Positions 28,149 to 37,939 of a stretch of DNA of 64,000 nt are shown here, one piece after another. Numbering within the stretch: the first letter of the stretch is position 1; each line of letters opens with the position of its first letter. A program made the translations under genes and the position numbers. Source of the stretch: Bacteroidota bacterium. Its GTDB lineage: Bacteria > Bacteroidota > Bacteroidia > Chitinophagales > Chitinophagaceae. The stretch covers positions 124,001 to 188,000 of the forward strand of contig JAFDXI010000102.1 of assembly GCA_018268035.1 (NCBI GenBank), written 5' to 3'. The notes beneath the pieces were generated by a model. It searched no databases. It saw only the letters and a program-made list of their open reading frames with translations, and was not told the DNA's origin.

Positions 28149-29639
28149 ATGTTTTCTTCACTTCCAAACCGGTCTCTGCAAAACGATACATCGCTTGTTA
28201 AATCAAACGATATCATTTTCCTTGCAATAATGACAATGGTCAGTGGTCTTTTGTATTACTGCCTAATACAGTCAACCTCGATGCCACTAGTCATGCTGGC
28301 AATTCCATTATGTCTCTATGACAGATCGTATATCTTTCCAATGCTATTGACTATCGCGCTTTGCCAGGGTGTATTTTCTGAAGCTGAAGTAACTCAATCT
28401 TCAGCCACTCAAAATACCGATTTTTCTGAGACACTTATCCTTGCTGGTGTGGCTCCAATGCTTTTATATGATTTGACAGCCAATAAAATGAGCAAAATGG
28501 TCCCATACAGGTTTGTCATTTTTTATGTCATTTTTATTTACTTCGTCATTCAGGGAATTTTTGTGTATTATCAATATCCTCAAAATTACCAGGGGCTAAT
28601 TATGATTCATGCAAAATGGTCACCGGTTTTGCATGTCATCATGAAAACTTTAAAAATTGTATTTTATATTTTTTACCTGAAAGTATTGATAAATTATCCT
28701 GTTGAGCAAAACTTAAAAACACTGGAGAGGACCCGGAGGTTTGTTCCTTTTATCTTAATTACCTTGGGTATAAACCTGATGTTCAATGGCCGCGTGCAGA
28801 GTGGTGCCGGATATTCAGATACTTTACAGTTAGGTGATGCGCATCATGGAAATTATACTGCCCAGTTAACAGCAATTTCTATTTACTGCTATCTTACTTT
28901 TTTTATGAAAAAAACAAGCCTGATAACAAAAGGTTGGGCTTTGATGGCAATAGCAGCAGTGGGTTATGCTATCATGCAGATGGGGTCAAGAAACGGGCTG
29001 TTGACTTTTGCAATAGTTTGCTTATTGGGGTTTGCCATTAATATGAAAGGCAAAAGCTGGAGCTACATAACAATATGGTCGTTAGCTGCATTTATTGGCG
29101 CAGCCGCTGTAGTGGTGATTTCACTGAATTCACCCACAGTGCAAAGAGCTATTTATATGACGGAGCAAGGTGGTGGTGACAGAGTTTATTATTGGAGTGC
29201 GGCCGTTCAGCAATTACAACGACACCCACTTTTTGGCATGGGTGGCGATGAATCTGCTTCACAGGCAACGGTAGCACAGTTTTCGCCTGCAGGTATTCAG
29301 GATAAAATTATGCATAACACCTATCTTGAAATCGCAGTGGAATATGGCCTCGTGGCTTTGATTTTTTATCTTGTACTTTTATTTACAATTTTAAGATGGG
29401 GCTACAGGCTCTATAAATTAGCAATTAAAACAGGCAATTTATTATTGGCAGCCCCTCCGATAAGTTATTTAATTCTGATGATAGCAGCATGCTTTGTAAG
29501 TGATGTGTGGGATACTTCTATCTGGTATAACTTAAGTATGATCTTTGCGCTTTCTATACAATTATTATATAAAGATTATATCAGTAAGAAAAACAAAGTA
29601 TTCAGGCATACTACTTTTGGACAGTCAGTGGCCCGGTAG
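28149..29639 (+). CDS. Wzy/WaaL-like O-antigen polymerase or ligase
   Basis: 496 residues with about 11-12 membrane helices. The large loop contains RVYYWSAAVQQLQRHPLFGMG followed by HNTYLEIAVEYGLVALIFY, the O-antigen ligase/polymerase (Wzy_C) pattern with the conserved His and Glu. Polymerase and ligase cannot be separated on sequence alone. The position behind Wza-, Wzc- and Wzx-like genes favours polymerase. No glycosyltransferase gene is next to this block, so the sugar units must be made by genes elsewhere. Confidence 0.85.
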   Translation: MFSSLPNRSLQNDTSLVKSNDIIFLAIMTMVSGLLYYCLIQSTSMPLVMLAIPLCLYDRSYIFPMLLTIALCQGVFSEAEVTQSSATQNTDFSETLILAGVAPMLLYDLTANKMSKMVPYRFVIFYVIFIYFVIQGIFVYYQYPQNYQGLIMIHAKWSPVLHVIMKTLKIVFYIFYLKVLINYPVEQNLKTLERTRRFVPFILITLGINLMFNGRVQSGAGYSDTLQLGDAHHGNYTAQLTAISIYCYLTFFMKKTSLITKGWALMAIAAVGYAIMQMGSRNGLLTFAIVCLLGFAINMKGKSWSYITIWSLAAFIGAAAVVVISLNSPTVQRAIYMTEQGGGDRVYYWSAAVQQLQRHPLFGMGGDESASQATVAQFSPAGIQDKIMHNTYLEIAVEYGLVALIFYLVLLFTILRWGYRLYKLAIKTGNLLLAAPPISYLILMIAACFVSDVWDTSIWYNLSMIFALSIQLLYKDYISKKNKVFRHTTFGQSVAR

Positions 29640-29821
29640 GTCGAAATCTTTTCCCAGAATATTTATTTTAAAATTTTCATTTCCACCACTTCTCCACAGT
29701 GCAGTAAACGTTAATTTCTTCGTTTATAAATATGATTATGTTCGCAATATAGATGGCAGTATATTACTGTTTACAGTTGATGCGTTATTAGTTATTCAGT
29801 CATATAAAAGAAGTAAGTATT

Positions 29822-32800
29822 ATGAAGTTGAAGCAACTTGAAATAAAAGGTTTTAAAAGTTTCGCAGATAAAACTATCCTGAACTTTGATGAAGGTATCA
29901 CAGGAATCATCGGCCCAAATGGTTGTGGCAAAAGCAATATTATTGATTCTATCCGTTGGGTAATTGGTGAACAAAAGATTTCACAACTTCGTAGTGAAAA
30001 CCTCGAAGCATTGGTGTTCAACGGTTCTAAAACACGCTCTGCAAGCGGGTTGGCAGAAGTAAGCCTCACATTTGAAAATACCAAAAACCTTTTGCCAACA
30101 GAGTTCAATGAAGTAAGGGTTACCCGCCGGTTTTTTAAAAATGGTGAAAGCGAATACCGCCTGAATGATGTTGCCTGCCGCTTAAAAGATATTCATAATT
30201 TATTTCTTGATACAGGTGTTAGCAATGATAGTTATGCAATCATTGAACTGGGCATGGTGGATGAAATCATTAAAGATAAAGACAATAGCCGCCGCAGGAT
30301 GCTGGAACAGGCTGCAGGTATCACTATTTATAAAACAAGAAAAAAAGAAGCAAAACAAAAACTGGATGCAACAGAATCTGACCTCAACAGGATTGAGGAT
30401 CTTTTGTTTGAAATTCAAAACCAGTTGAAAGTGGTAGAAAGCCAGGCAAAGAAAGCAGAGAAATACCATGAGATAAAAAAAGAGTACAAGACAATCTCCG
30501 TTGAATTAGCTAAAGCAGCTTTGGAAGGATTTAATCTAACTTATAAAGAGCTTAACAGGCAACACGAAGAAGAGACTGATAAAAAACATGAAATAGAAGC
30601 AGCCATAGCAACTGGCGATGCAGCTTTGGAACAGGAAAGAGTGGATTTTATTGCAGAAGAAAAAGCATTACAGGAACAACAACAGCAGTACAATGATATA
30701 GTGCAACAGTTGCGCCTGAAAGAAAATGAAAAAAATCTGGCATCACAGCGTTTGGTTTACCTGAAAGAAAAAGATGTTTCTTTAAAAGAATTTTTAAACA
30801 AAGCTACTGACCAGTTAAAAAATATTGAAGACTCCATTCAATACACACAACTACAGTTTGAAAAAGAAAGTGATGCTTTGGCCGAATTAAAAGACAAACT
30901 GGAAAACAGTCGAACAGAAACTGAAAATAAAAGAGCTGCTCTCGATGAAAAGCGGGCATCTACAGATGCGGTACGCAGTAACCACCTGCAAACACAACGC
31001 AAACAATTTGATGCAGAAAAGAAAGTGGCTGTGGCTGAAACTTCTGTTCACAACCTGCAAAGAAGCATTTACCAGATTGAACAGGAACAACAAAACAGAC
31101 AGGCACAAATTAAACAACTGGAAGATGAAGTTGCAGATAAAGAAGCAGTGTTGGATGAAAAACGGACTGCACTTCAGCAGTTGAAAGAGCAACATGAATT
31201 GACACAGCAACAGATTTTGCAAACACAGGGAGAGCTGGAGGCATTGCGTTCAAAACTCACTGAAGAAAACAGGAAACTTGATTCAAAACGCAATGAACAT
31301 GATTTGTTGAAAAGCCTGGTTGATTCAATGGAAGGTTATCCTGAAAGTGTAAAATTTTTACACAACAATGCAGAATGGAATTCTACAGCTCCCATACTTT
31401 CAGATATTATTTATGTGCAGGAACAATACAGGACAGCATTGGAAAATGTGTTGTCCCCATTTTTGAATTATTACATTGTCAACAACCTGGAAGAAGGTTT
31501 ACAGGCTGTTGATTTGTTGGATAAAAGTCAAAAAGGTAAAGCCAATTTCCTACTGCTTGATAAAATTTCAGAAATACAGGTAGATGCATACCAACCTCAA
31601 AATACTATTAAAGCAATTGATGTGATTGAGGTAGATGAACAATATAAAAAGCTGGCAGAATATTTATTGGGCAATGTGTTTATTGCAGAAAATGATGAAG
31701 CATTGAATAACTGCAATGGCGCTGTGGTGTTAGAACGTAATGGAAAATATGTAAAAGGAAAATACAGTTTAACAGGAGGCAGTGTTGGTTTGTTTGAAGG
31801 TAAAAGAATAGGTCGCGCCAAGAATCTCGAAAAAATGAGGGAAGAGATTGCTGCACAGGAAAAAATTGTGACAGAATTAAAATCAGTCATTCAGCAAAAA
31901 CACAATGAGGTGATTGGGTATAATGAGCAGTTGAAAGAAAATCTCATTAAACAAACTGAAACTGAAATCAACCAATTGACTAATAATTTATTTGCTGCAC
32001 GCAACAAAATGGAAAACATCCAGAACATGCAGCAGAATGCCGGAAAACAATTGCAGGACATGCAAGACCGGATGGAAGGTGAACAGGAAGTGATTGCAGA
32101 AATGCGCAGTGAACTTTCTGCATTGAATGAAGAACTCGCTACAACTACAGCATCAATAAGAGGAGCAGAAGAAGCATATAAAAATGCAGAACAGGAATAC
32201 AGAATGGCATCAGGTAATTTTAATGAAACTAATATTGCATTCACCCGCCTGCAAAGTAAGATAGCTGCATTGCAACAGGAAGTGGGTTATAAGCAAAACC
32301 AGTTGAAAGAATTACATGTACAGATTGAAGATAACAAAACACAGGCTGCCAACCTCGTCACAGAAATTGAAGAAGGTGCTAACACACTTACAGCAACTGA
32401 AGAAGCCGCCCGCACATTGTTACAAACAAAAGACAGTGAAGAAAAGAAATTAAATGAAGCAGATGCAGCATATTACAATCATCGTAATGCCCTGCAGGAA
32501 AAAGAAAGTGAACTAAGGCACAAGGCCAAAGACAAAGAAATTGTTGATCAGTTGCTCAATGAAATTAAAGACAAGCTGAGTGAATTAAAACTCAACCTTG
32601 CCGGAATGCGGGAACGTTTGCATGTGGAGTTTAAAATTGATTTGGATGATATCCTGGATGAAGCCCGTACAACTACAACAACAGTTGAAGAATTACAGGC
32701 TACTGCAGACAAAATGCGCAAAAGGCTGGAGAACATTGGCGAGGTAAATCCAACAGCTATAGAAGCGTTTGTAGAGATGAAAAAAAGATATGAATTTATT

Positions 32801-33340
32801 CTCGAACAAAAGCAGGACCTGGTGAGTGCTAAGGAAAGTTTATTACAGACCATTGAAGAAGTGGAAGCCACTGCCAACCAGCAATTTCTTGACACGTTTA
32901 ATCAGGTACGTGATAACTTCCAGAAAGTATTTAAAGCATTATTTACCGAAGAAGATACTGCAGATTTAATTCTTGAAAATCCAGACAACCTGGCTGAAAC
33001 AAGTATCGAGGTTTTGGCTAAACCTAAGGGTAAAAGACCTTCAAGCATTACACAGTTAAGTGGTGGTGAAAAAACATTGACGGCAACTGCATTATTATTT
33101 TCAATTTATCTCATCAAGCCTGCACCATTTTGTATCCTTGACGAAGTGGATGCCCCATTGGATGATGCCAACGTGGGTAAGTTTACCAACATGATACAAC
33201 AGTTCAGTGATAATTCTCAGTTTATCATTGTTACACATAATAAAACTACTATGAGTACAGTGGACGTTATTTATGGTGTGACCATGCAGGAACCTGGAGT
33301 GAGTAAACTGGTACCGGTTGATTTCAGGAGCCTGAATTAA
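29822..33340 (+). CDS. smc: chromosome segregation ATPase SMC
   Basis: 1172 residues, full length. Walker A is GPNGCGKSN at 31-39. Two long coiled-coil arms run about 170-500 and 680-1000, with the hinge near 510-670 (EGYPESVKFL to TGGSVGLFEGKRIG). The signature LSGGEKTLTATAL is near 1078 and Walker B FCILDEVDAPLDD near 1103. It compacts and separates chromosomes together with ScpA and ScpB, whose genes are not nearby. No -33/-7 promoter is convincing in the 182 bp upstream. Confidence 0.96.
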   Translation: MKLKQLEIKGFKSFADKTILNFDEGITGIIGPNGCGKSNIIDSIRWVIGEQKISQLRSENLEALVFNGSKTRSASGLAEVSLTFENTKNLLPTEFNEVRVTRRFFKNGESEYRLNDVACRLKDIHNLFLDTGVSNDSYAIIELGMVDEIIKDKDNSRRRMLEQAAGITIYKTRKKEAKQKLDATESDLNRIEDLLFEIQNQLKVVESQAKKAEKYHEIKKEYKTISVELAKAALEGFNLTYKELNRQHEEETDKKHEIEAAIATGDAALEQERVDFIAEEKALQEQQQQYNDIVQQLRLKENEKNLASQRLVYLKEKDVSLKEFLNKATDQLKNIEDSIQYTQLQFEKESDALAELKDKLENSRTETENKRAALDEKRASTDAVRSNHLQTQRKQFDAEKKVAVAETSVHNLQRSIYQIEQEQQNRQAQIKQLEDEVADKEAVLDEKRTALQQLKEQHELTQQQILQTQGELEALRSKLTEENRKLDSKRNEHDLLKSLVDSMEGYPESVKFLHNNAEWNSTAPILSDIIYVQEQYRTALENVLSPFLNYYIVNNLEEGLQAVDLLDKSQKGKANFLLLDKISEIQVDAYQPQNTIKAIDVIEVDEQYKKLAEYLLGNVFIAENDEALNNCNGAVVLERNGKYVKGKYSLTGGSVGLFEGKRIGRAKNLEKMREEIAAQEKIVTELKSVIQQKHNEVIGYNEQLKENLIKQTETEINQLTNNLFAARNKMENIQNMQQNAGKQLQDMQDRMEGEQEVIAEMRSELSALNEELATTTASIRGAEEAYKNAEQEYRMASGNFNETNIAFTRLQSKIAALQQEVGYKQNQLKELHVQIEDNKTQAANLVTEIEEGANTLTATEEAARTLLQTKDSEEKKLNEADAAYYNHRNALQEKESELRHKAKDKEIVDQLLNEIKDKLSELKLNLAGMRERLHVEFKIDLDDILDEARTTTTTVEELQATADKMRKRLENIGEVNPTAIEAFVEMKKRYEFILEQKQDLVSAKESLLQTIEEVEATANQQFLDTFNQVRDNFQKVFKALFTEEDTADLILENPDNLAETSIEVLAKPKGKRPSSITQLSGGEKTLTATALLFSIYLIKPAPFCILDEVDAPLDDANVGKFTNMIQQFSDNSQFIIVTHNKTTMSTVDVIYGVTMQEPGVSKLVPVDFRSLN

Positions 33341-33557
33341 AGTTGATTAGTTGTTAAAATGAATATTTTAGTAGTGAAAATCTGCCCTCAACAAATAATT
33401 TTATTACTGCATTCCTTTTTTGTTGTATAAATATTTGAGTCGCCTTAATTTTTTTGGTGTGATATAAAACAAAAATTAAGCTGATTGATAAATTTGAAAT
33501 GGCTGGACGACATTAAAAAAATACTACTATTTTGCCCACTCAATCAAAACTTGTATT

Positions 33558-33600
33558 AATTGACGCCATATTTAATCATTGGATTTTTGTTGCGTCAATT
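33558..33600. repeat. 9-bp inverted repeat (hairpin) upstream of the DinB gene
   Basis: AATTGACGC at 33558-33566 and GCGTCAATT at 33592-33600 are perfect inverted copies around a 25-nt loop, followed by TTTCT. It could be a weak terminator or a control hairpin. Confidence 0.5.
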
Positions 33601-33606
33601 TTCTGA

Positions 33607-33620
33607 AGTGCAATTGCACT
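33607..33620. promoter_or_regulatory. 14-bp perfect palindrome, operator candidate
   Basis: AGTGCAATTGCACT is fully self-complementary and ends 29 bases before the DinB-family ATG at 33650. It is a plausible site for a dimeric repressor. No regulator is assigned. Confidence 0.45.
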
Positions 33621-33649
33621 GCTTTCTGTACATTCATAAAAAGAATTTT

Positions 33650-34117
33650 ATGCATCTAACCTATTTACTCGCACAACATATTAAGGATGTTTTTAACGGT
33701 AATAACTGGACTGATGTAAATATTGAAACCAGTTTAAAAGATGTTGACTGGAAACAGGCTCAACAACAGACAGAAGCTTCACCCAACACAATTGCTTCGC
33801 TTGTTTATCACTTGGCGTTTTGGAATGGTATCATCATGCAAAGGTTAAAAGGTGAGACACCAATTATACCTGAAGGAAATGGTTTTGATGTGCCTTATTT
33901 AAACAATGAAGAAGAATGGACCACAATAATAAATAAGACAAAAGAATCTTTTATGGAGTTGTCTGAAGCTGTTCATAATTTCCCTGAAGAAAAGTTGTTG
34001 GAAAATTATGCACCTGGCATCCCTTCTTCATTTTACAGGAATATGCAAGGTTGTGTTGAGCATGCACATTATCATTTGGGGCAGATAATAATTTTAAAAA
34101 ACATGGTGGCACAATGA
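33650..34117 (+). CDS. DinB-family (YfiT-like) putative metal-dependent protein
   Basis: 155 residues from the ATG at 33650. The longer frame from TTG 33560 would cover palindromic control sequence, so I prefer the ATG. The fold is the DinB/YfiT four-helix bundle, with three His expected as metal ligands: SLVYHLAFWN (first), then CVEHAHYHLGQII near the C-terminus (second and third). In Gram-positive bacteria such proteins are thiol-dependent transferases, or are damage-induced. The function here is unknown. It stands alone between smc and the convergent thiL gene. Confidence 0.75.
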   Translation: MHLTYLLAQHIKDVFNGNNWTDVNIETSLKDVDWKQAQQQTEASPNTIASLVYHLAFWNGIIMQRLKGETPIIPEGNGFDVPYLNNEEEWTTIINKTKESFMELSEAVHNFPEEKLLENYAPGIPSSFYRNMQGCVEHAHYHLGQIIILKNMVAQ

Positions 34118-34164
34118 TGAAATGATGCAGTGAAAAGTTTTATATTTTGCAGTTAATTGACTCT

Positions 34165-35193
34165 TTATTTCAAAGCATTCCATCCCTGTGCAGAGATGTC
34201 AAAAGTGTTGCCACCTTTAGAGATAAATTTTTTACCTTCTTCCAGTTCTGTCATGTATCCAACAATACTGATGTTGTCATTTGCAATTATCTTATCATAG
34301 TCATCCTGTTTCACAGTAAATACCAATTCATAATCTTCACCACCATTCAGGGCACAGACAGTTGGGTCAAGACCAAATTTAAAAGCAGCCTGTCTTGTTT
34401 CTTCAGCAATCGGAAGTTTATCTTCATGCAAACGGCAACCTAAATTGCTTTGTCTGCAAATATGTAACACCTCACTGCTCAGTCCGTCACTGATATCCAT
34501 CATCGCAGTAGGTAAAATTTCCTGTTGTGCAAAAAAATCAATAATCTCTCTTCTTGCTTCGGGTTTTAAAATCCTTCCAACGATATAATCCTCGCCTTCA
34601 AGGTCTGGTTGTATCTGTGGATTTTCGAGGTAAATGCTTTTTTCTCTTTCCAATAAAGTAAGGCCTAAAAATGCTGCCCCTAAATCACCACTGACACAAA
34701 TCAAATCACCTTTATTGGCAGTGCTGCGTTTTACAAATTTTTCAGGTGATACTTCACCGATAGCAGTAACAGAAATGATAAAACCTTTTTGTGAAGAAGA
34801 AGTATCGCCACCCACCAAATCAACTTGATATTTTTCGCAGGCAGCAAAAACACCGTCATAAAATTCATTCAAAGCTTCCAAACTAAAACGGTTAGTGATG
34901 CCAATGCTCATTGTAACCTGTGTAGGTATGGCATTCATAGCATACACATCACTTAAATTCACAATGATACTTTTATAACCAAGATGTTTTAATGGTGTAT
35001 AAATTAAATCAAAATGAACTCCTTCCAGCAAAAGGTCTGTGGTAACCACTGTTTGTTTACCAAAATGGTCTATCACTGCTGCGTCATCACCTACACCAAC
35101 AACTGTTGAGGCATTGTGCAATTCAAAATTTTTAGTGAGGTGTTCAATTAACCCAAACTCACCAAGTGTAGATATTTCAGTGCGGTTGCTCAT
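34165..35193 (-). CDS. thiL: thiamine-monophosphate kinase
   Basis: Phosphorylates thiamine monophosphate to thiamine diphosphate. 342 residues from the ATG complement at 35191-35193, where family members begin (TEISTLGEFGLIEHL). The frame is open further upstream, but that part is hydrophobic and unlike ThiL. Motifs: VVGVGDDAAVID near residue 32, TTDLLLEGVHFD near 52, VNLSDVYAMNAIPTQV near 78, LVGGDTSSS near 120, MDISDGLSSEVLHIC near 222 and LNGGEDYELVFTV near 272. No other thiamine genes are adjacent. Confidence 0.92.
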   Translation of the reverse strand: MSNRTEISTLGEFGLIEHLTKNFELHNASTVVGVGDDAAVIDHFGKQTVVTTDLLLEGVHFDLIYTPLKHLGYKSIIVNLSDVYAMNAIPTQVTMSIGITNRFSLEALNEFYDGVFAACEKYQVDLVGGDTSSSQKGFIISVTAIGEVSPEKFVKRSTANKGDLICVSGDLGAAFLGLTLLEREKSIYLENPQIQPDLEGEDYIVGRILKPEARREIIDFFAQQEILPTAMMDISDGLSSEVLHICRQSNLGCRLHEDKLPIAEETRQAAFKFGLDPTVCALNGGEDYELVFTVKQDDYDKIIANDNISIVGYMTELEEGKKFISKGGNTFDISAQGWNALK

Positions 35194-35372
35194 ATCGAAT
35201 AAATTTTGAAAAGCGCAAAGGTAGTAAACTGCAACCTGTGAATCAGGAAGGATTACAAAACAAATAATAATTAACAGGCTGCTATCAGTATGGGTGCCGA
35301 AACTTGTTTTCAAAATGCTGCTACCGGGTTGGGTACAAAATTTTCTTAACAGAAAAATTTATATTGAAACAG

Positions 35373-35402
35373 TTGGTTATATCCCAAAGATATCTATTTT
35401 TG
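35373..35402 (+). promoter_or_regulatory. promoter of the MarR-family gene
   Basis: TTG at 35373-35375, a 19-base spacer, and TATTTTTG at 35395-35402, an exact Bacteroidetes promoter. The next bases are the inverted repeat at 35405-35424 and then the ATG at 35425. Confidence 0.65.
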
Positions 35403-35404
35403 AA

Positions 35405-35424
35405 ATAGTTGCATAAACAACTAT
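35405..35424. promoter_or_regulatory. MarR-type operator over the start of transcription
   Basis: ATAGTTG-CATAAA-CAACTAT: two perfect 7-bp arms with a 6-bp spacer, 20 bp in all. It fits the known MarR-box pattern of paired TTGnnn...nnnCAA half sites. It lies between the promoter and the marR-like ATG, where a bound dimer would block transcription, so it is probably autoregulatory. Confidence 0.65.
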
Positions 35425-35871
35425 ATGTCAAATAACCAGTTTAAAAGAGGGGAATTATATAGTGTAATCAATGGCATGGCAAGTACTGCGGTGGCGAGAC
35501 ATTTGCAAAAAAATTTTCGCAATGCCGGTCTTGACATTACCATTGAACAATGGACTGTTTTATATCATTTGTGGAAAGAAGACAGCCTGAGCCAACAGGA
35601 ATTGTGTAACCGCACTTTCAGGGATAAACCGAGTATAACAAGGCTAATAGATAACCTGGAAAAGCAAAAATTATTAAAAAGGTCTTCCCATAAAATTGAT
35701 AAACGTATTAACCTGGTTTGTTTGACAGATGCAGGACGTGCTTTACAGGATGTAACTCTTGCCTTGGCCAATCAAACAATGGATGATGCTTTACATGGGG
35801 TAAAAAAAGAAGATATTGAAGTAGTGAAGTTGGTATTACAGAAAGTATATGATAACCTGACAGGCAAATAA
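35425..35871 (+). CDS. MarR-family transcriptional regulator
   Basis: 148 residues with the winged helix in the middle: QWTVLYHLWKEDSLSQQELCNRTF, then DKPSITRLIDNLEKQKLLKRSS and the wing DKRINLVCLTDAGRALQ. It should bind DNA as a dimer and let go on binding a small ligand. A perfect 20-bp inverted repeat directly before its start codon suggests that it represses itself. The next gene on the same strand, 118 bp on, is a long acyl-CoA dehydrogenase, which it may control, but no second copy of the operator is seen there. Confidence 0.88.
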   Translation: MSNNQFKRGELYSVINGMASTAVARHLQKNFRNAGLDITIEQWTVLYHLWKEDSLSQQELCNRTFRDKPSITRLIDNLEKQKLLKRSSHKIDKRINLVCLTDAGRALQDVTLALANQTMDDALHGVKKEDIEVVKLVLQKVYDNLTGK

Positions 35872-35989
35872 TGTGCGTGATTAAAAAAACAAAAAATGAA
35901 ACAAGCCTTTTGCAGCAATCAAAAATGAAATATAAAAAAGTATATCAGTTTAAATTATTAAAAACCGGCTAACAAAAAAATAAAATACT

Positions 35990-37807
35990 ATGCAATTATT
36001 ATTGATTAACAAATTCCAGTTTACACCTGCGCCTGAACATTTGGCAGGAGGGGAATGGCTGATTAAAGAAAGCAGCAAAGATGAAATTTTTATTCCCGAA
36101 GAATTTTCGGAAGAACACCTGATGATACGCGATATGTGTCGTCAGTTTATTCATTCTGAAGTGTATCCTGTACTTGACAGGATTGATAAACTTGAACCAG
36201 GCCTGATGCGTTCGTTGCTTACCAAAGCTGGCGAGCAGGGATTATTAGGCACATCATTTCCTGAAGAGCTTGGCGGCCTTGGAAAAGATTTTATTACTTC
36301 TACAATTATCACCGAAGGTTTAGGTGATGGATTTTCTTTTTCAGTTGCAGTATCTGCACACACAGGAATAGGTTCCCTCCCAATTTTTTATTTTGGAACT
36401 GAAGCTCAAAAACAAAAATATATTCCCAAACTTGCAAGTGGCGAGTGGATTGGCTCTTATGGTTTAACCGAACCAAATGCTGGTAGTGATGCATTGGGTT
36501 CAAAAACCATAGCCCGCCTGAGTGATGATGGAAAATATTATATTCTGAATGGTCAAAAATGTTGGATTACCAATGGTGGTTTTGCAGATGTTTATACTGT
36601 CTTTGCAAAAATTGATGGTGAACAATTCACAGGGTTTATTGTTGAACGCGGGTATGAAGGATTTACACAAGGGCCCGAAGAGCATAAGATGGGTATTAAA
36701 GGATCGTCAACTGTGCAATTATATTTCCAGGATTGTAAAGTGCCGGTAGAAAATGTGTTGGGACAAATTGGTAAAGGCCATTTGATTGCTTTCAATATTT
36801 TGAATATTGGCCGGTTAAAATTATGTGCTGCAACATTGCAAGGTGCAAAGAGCGCCTTGAATATGTCAGTTGAATATGCTATCAATCGTGAACAGTTTAA
36901 GATTTCAATTTCAAGGTTTGGTGCTATAAAAAATAAATTGGCAGAAATGGCTATCCGAACATGGGTTTGTGAAAGCAGTTTATTCAGAGCAGCAGGATGG
37001 ATTGAAGAAAAACAACAACAACTGGAGGCTTCAGGCAAAACACATACAGAAGCATTATTAGGCGCTGCAGAAGAATATGCCATTGAATGTGCTATTACAA
37101 AAGTGTACGGAAGTGAGTTGTTGGATTTTGTTGCTGATGAAGGTGTACAAATACATGGTGGTAACGGCTTCAGTGATGAATACCTGATTTCAAAAGTGTA
37201 TCGTGATAGCCGCATCAATCGCATTTATGAAGGCACTAATGAAATCAACAGATTGTTGATTCTTGATATGACTTTGAAACGTGCCATGAAAGGTAGGTTA
37301 AATTTAATGGAACCTGCAATGGCTGTTGCAAAAGAATTGACAAGCATACCAGATTTTAATGAGGTCAATGATGGCAATTTTGATCAGCAAAAAAAATATA
37401 TCAGCAACTTTAAAAAAGCTATCCTGATGGTGGCAGGTGCAGCTGTTCAAAAGCTGATGATGGGTATTGATAAAGAACAGGAAATACTAATGAATATTGC
37501 TGATATGGCAATTGATGTTTTTAATGCTGAAAGTGCTTTGTTGCGCTTAATGAAACTCGTTGATAAAAATGGTGCTGAAGCTATGAACCTGCAAAAAGAT
37601 ATCGTTGATGCATTTATTTATGATGCTGCAGACCGCATCAATAAACATGGAAAAGATGCGTTAAATGCCTTTGCTGATGGTGATGAACTGAAGATGATGC
37701 ATGTTGGTTTAAAAAGATTTACGAAAGTGCAACCATTCAACAGTAAAGCAGCAAAGAGAAGGATAGCAGAAAAGATGACAGCGGATGGTAAATATAGTTT
37801 TTCATAA
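35990..37807 (+). CDS. long-form acyl-CoA dehydrogenase (VLCAD/ACAD9-like length)
   Basis: 605 residues against about 380 for the common form. The dehydrogenase core covers about 35-430, with YGLTEPNAGSDALGSKT near 155 and CWITNGGFADVYTVFAKI near 187. QIHGGNGFSDEY is near 385, and RIYEGTNEINRLLIL near 410 carries the likely catalytic Glu. The last 170 residues are a helical extension, as in very-long-chain enzymes. It oxidises an acyl-CoA to the 2-enoyl-CoA with FAD. It follows a MarR-type regulator, a common pairing for fatty-acid genes. Confidence 0.9.
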   Translation: MQLLLINKFQFTPAPEHLAGGEWLIKESSKDEIFIPEEFSEEHLMIRDMCRQFIHSEVYPVLDRIDKLEPGLMRSLLTKAGEQGLLGTSFPEELGGLGKDFITSTIITEGLGDGFSFSVAVSAHTGIGSLPIFYFGTEAQKQKYIPKLASGEWIGSYGLTEPNAGSDALGSKTIARLSDDGKYYILNGQKCWITNGGFADVYTVFAKIDGEQFTGFIVERGYEGFTQGPEEHKMGIKGSSTVQLYFQDCKVPVENVLGQIGKGHLIAFNILNIGRLKLCAATLQGAKSALNMSVEYAINREQFKISISRFGAIKNKLAEMAIRTWVCESSLFRAAGWIEEKQQQLEASGKTHTEALLGAAEEYAIECAITKVYGSELLDFVADEGVQIHGGNGFSDEYLISKVYRDSRINRIYEGTNEINRLLILDMTLKRAMKGRLNLMEPAMAVAKELTSIPDFNEVNDGNFDQQKKYISNFKKAILMVAGAAVQKLMMGIDKEQEILMNIADMAIDVFNAESALLRLMKLVDKNGAEAMNLQKDIVDAFIYDAADRINKHGKDALNAFADGDELKMMHVGLKRFTKVQPFNSKAAKRRIAEKMTADGKYSFS

Positions 37808-37939
37808 TTCTGCTGTACTATGGTTGAAATTGTGTTGATGGCCTGTAGAAAAAGTTTGAGAAAAATTGTTATGCAGATAAAGTAATTTTTCTTGAACTCA
37901 GATAGGAATTAAAATTATAAAATTGGTGAATAAGAATTG

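Larger units (their letters stand above)
33341..33649. other. regulatory-looking intergenic region upstream of the DinB gene
   Basis: A 309-bp gap after smc with no gene of its own. Its 3' part holds the two inverted repeats listed separately (33558-33600 and 33607-33620). An in-frame TTG at 33560 would extend the DinB protein, but that would run the reading frame through both repeats. I see nothing else here. Confidence 0.4.

Noticed and set aside
29545..29841. 98-codon frame between the Wzy-like gene and smc
   Set aside because: It begins inside the polymerase gene in another frame and has no family features.
35194..35313. Extended start for thiL
   Set aside because: The extra 40 residues are hydrophobic and unlike the family. 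The ATG at 35193 is where ThiL proteins begin.
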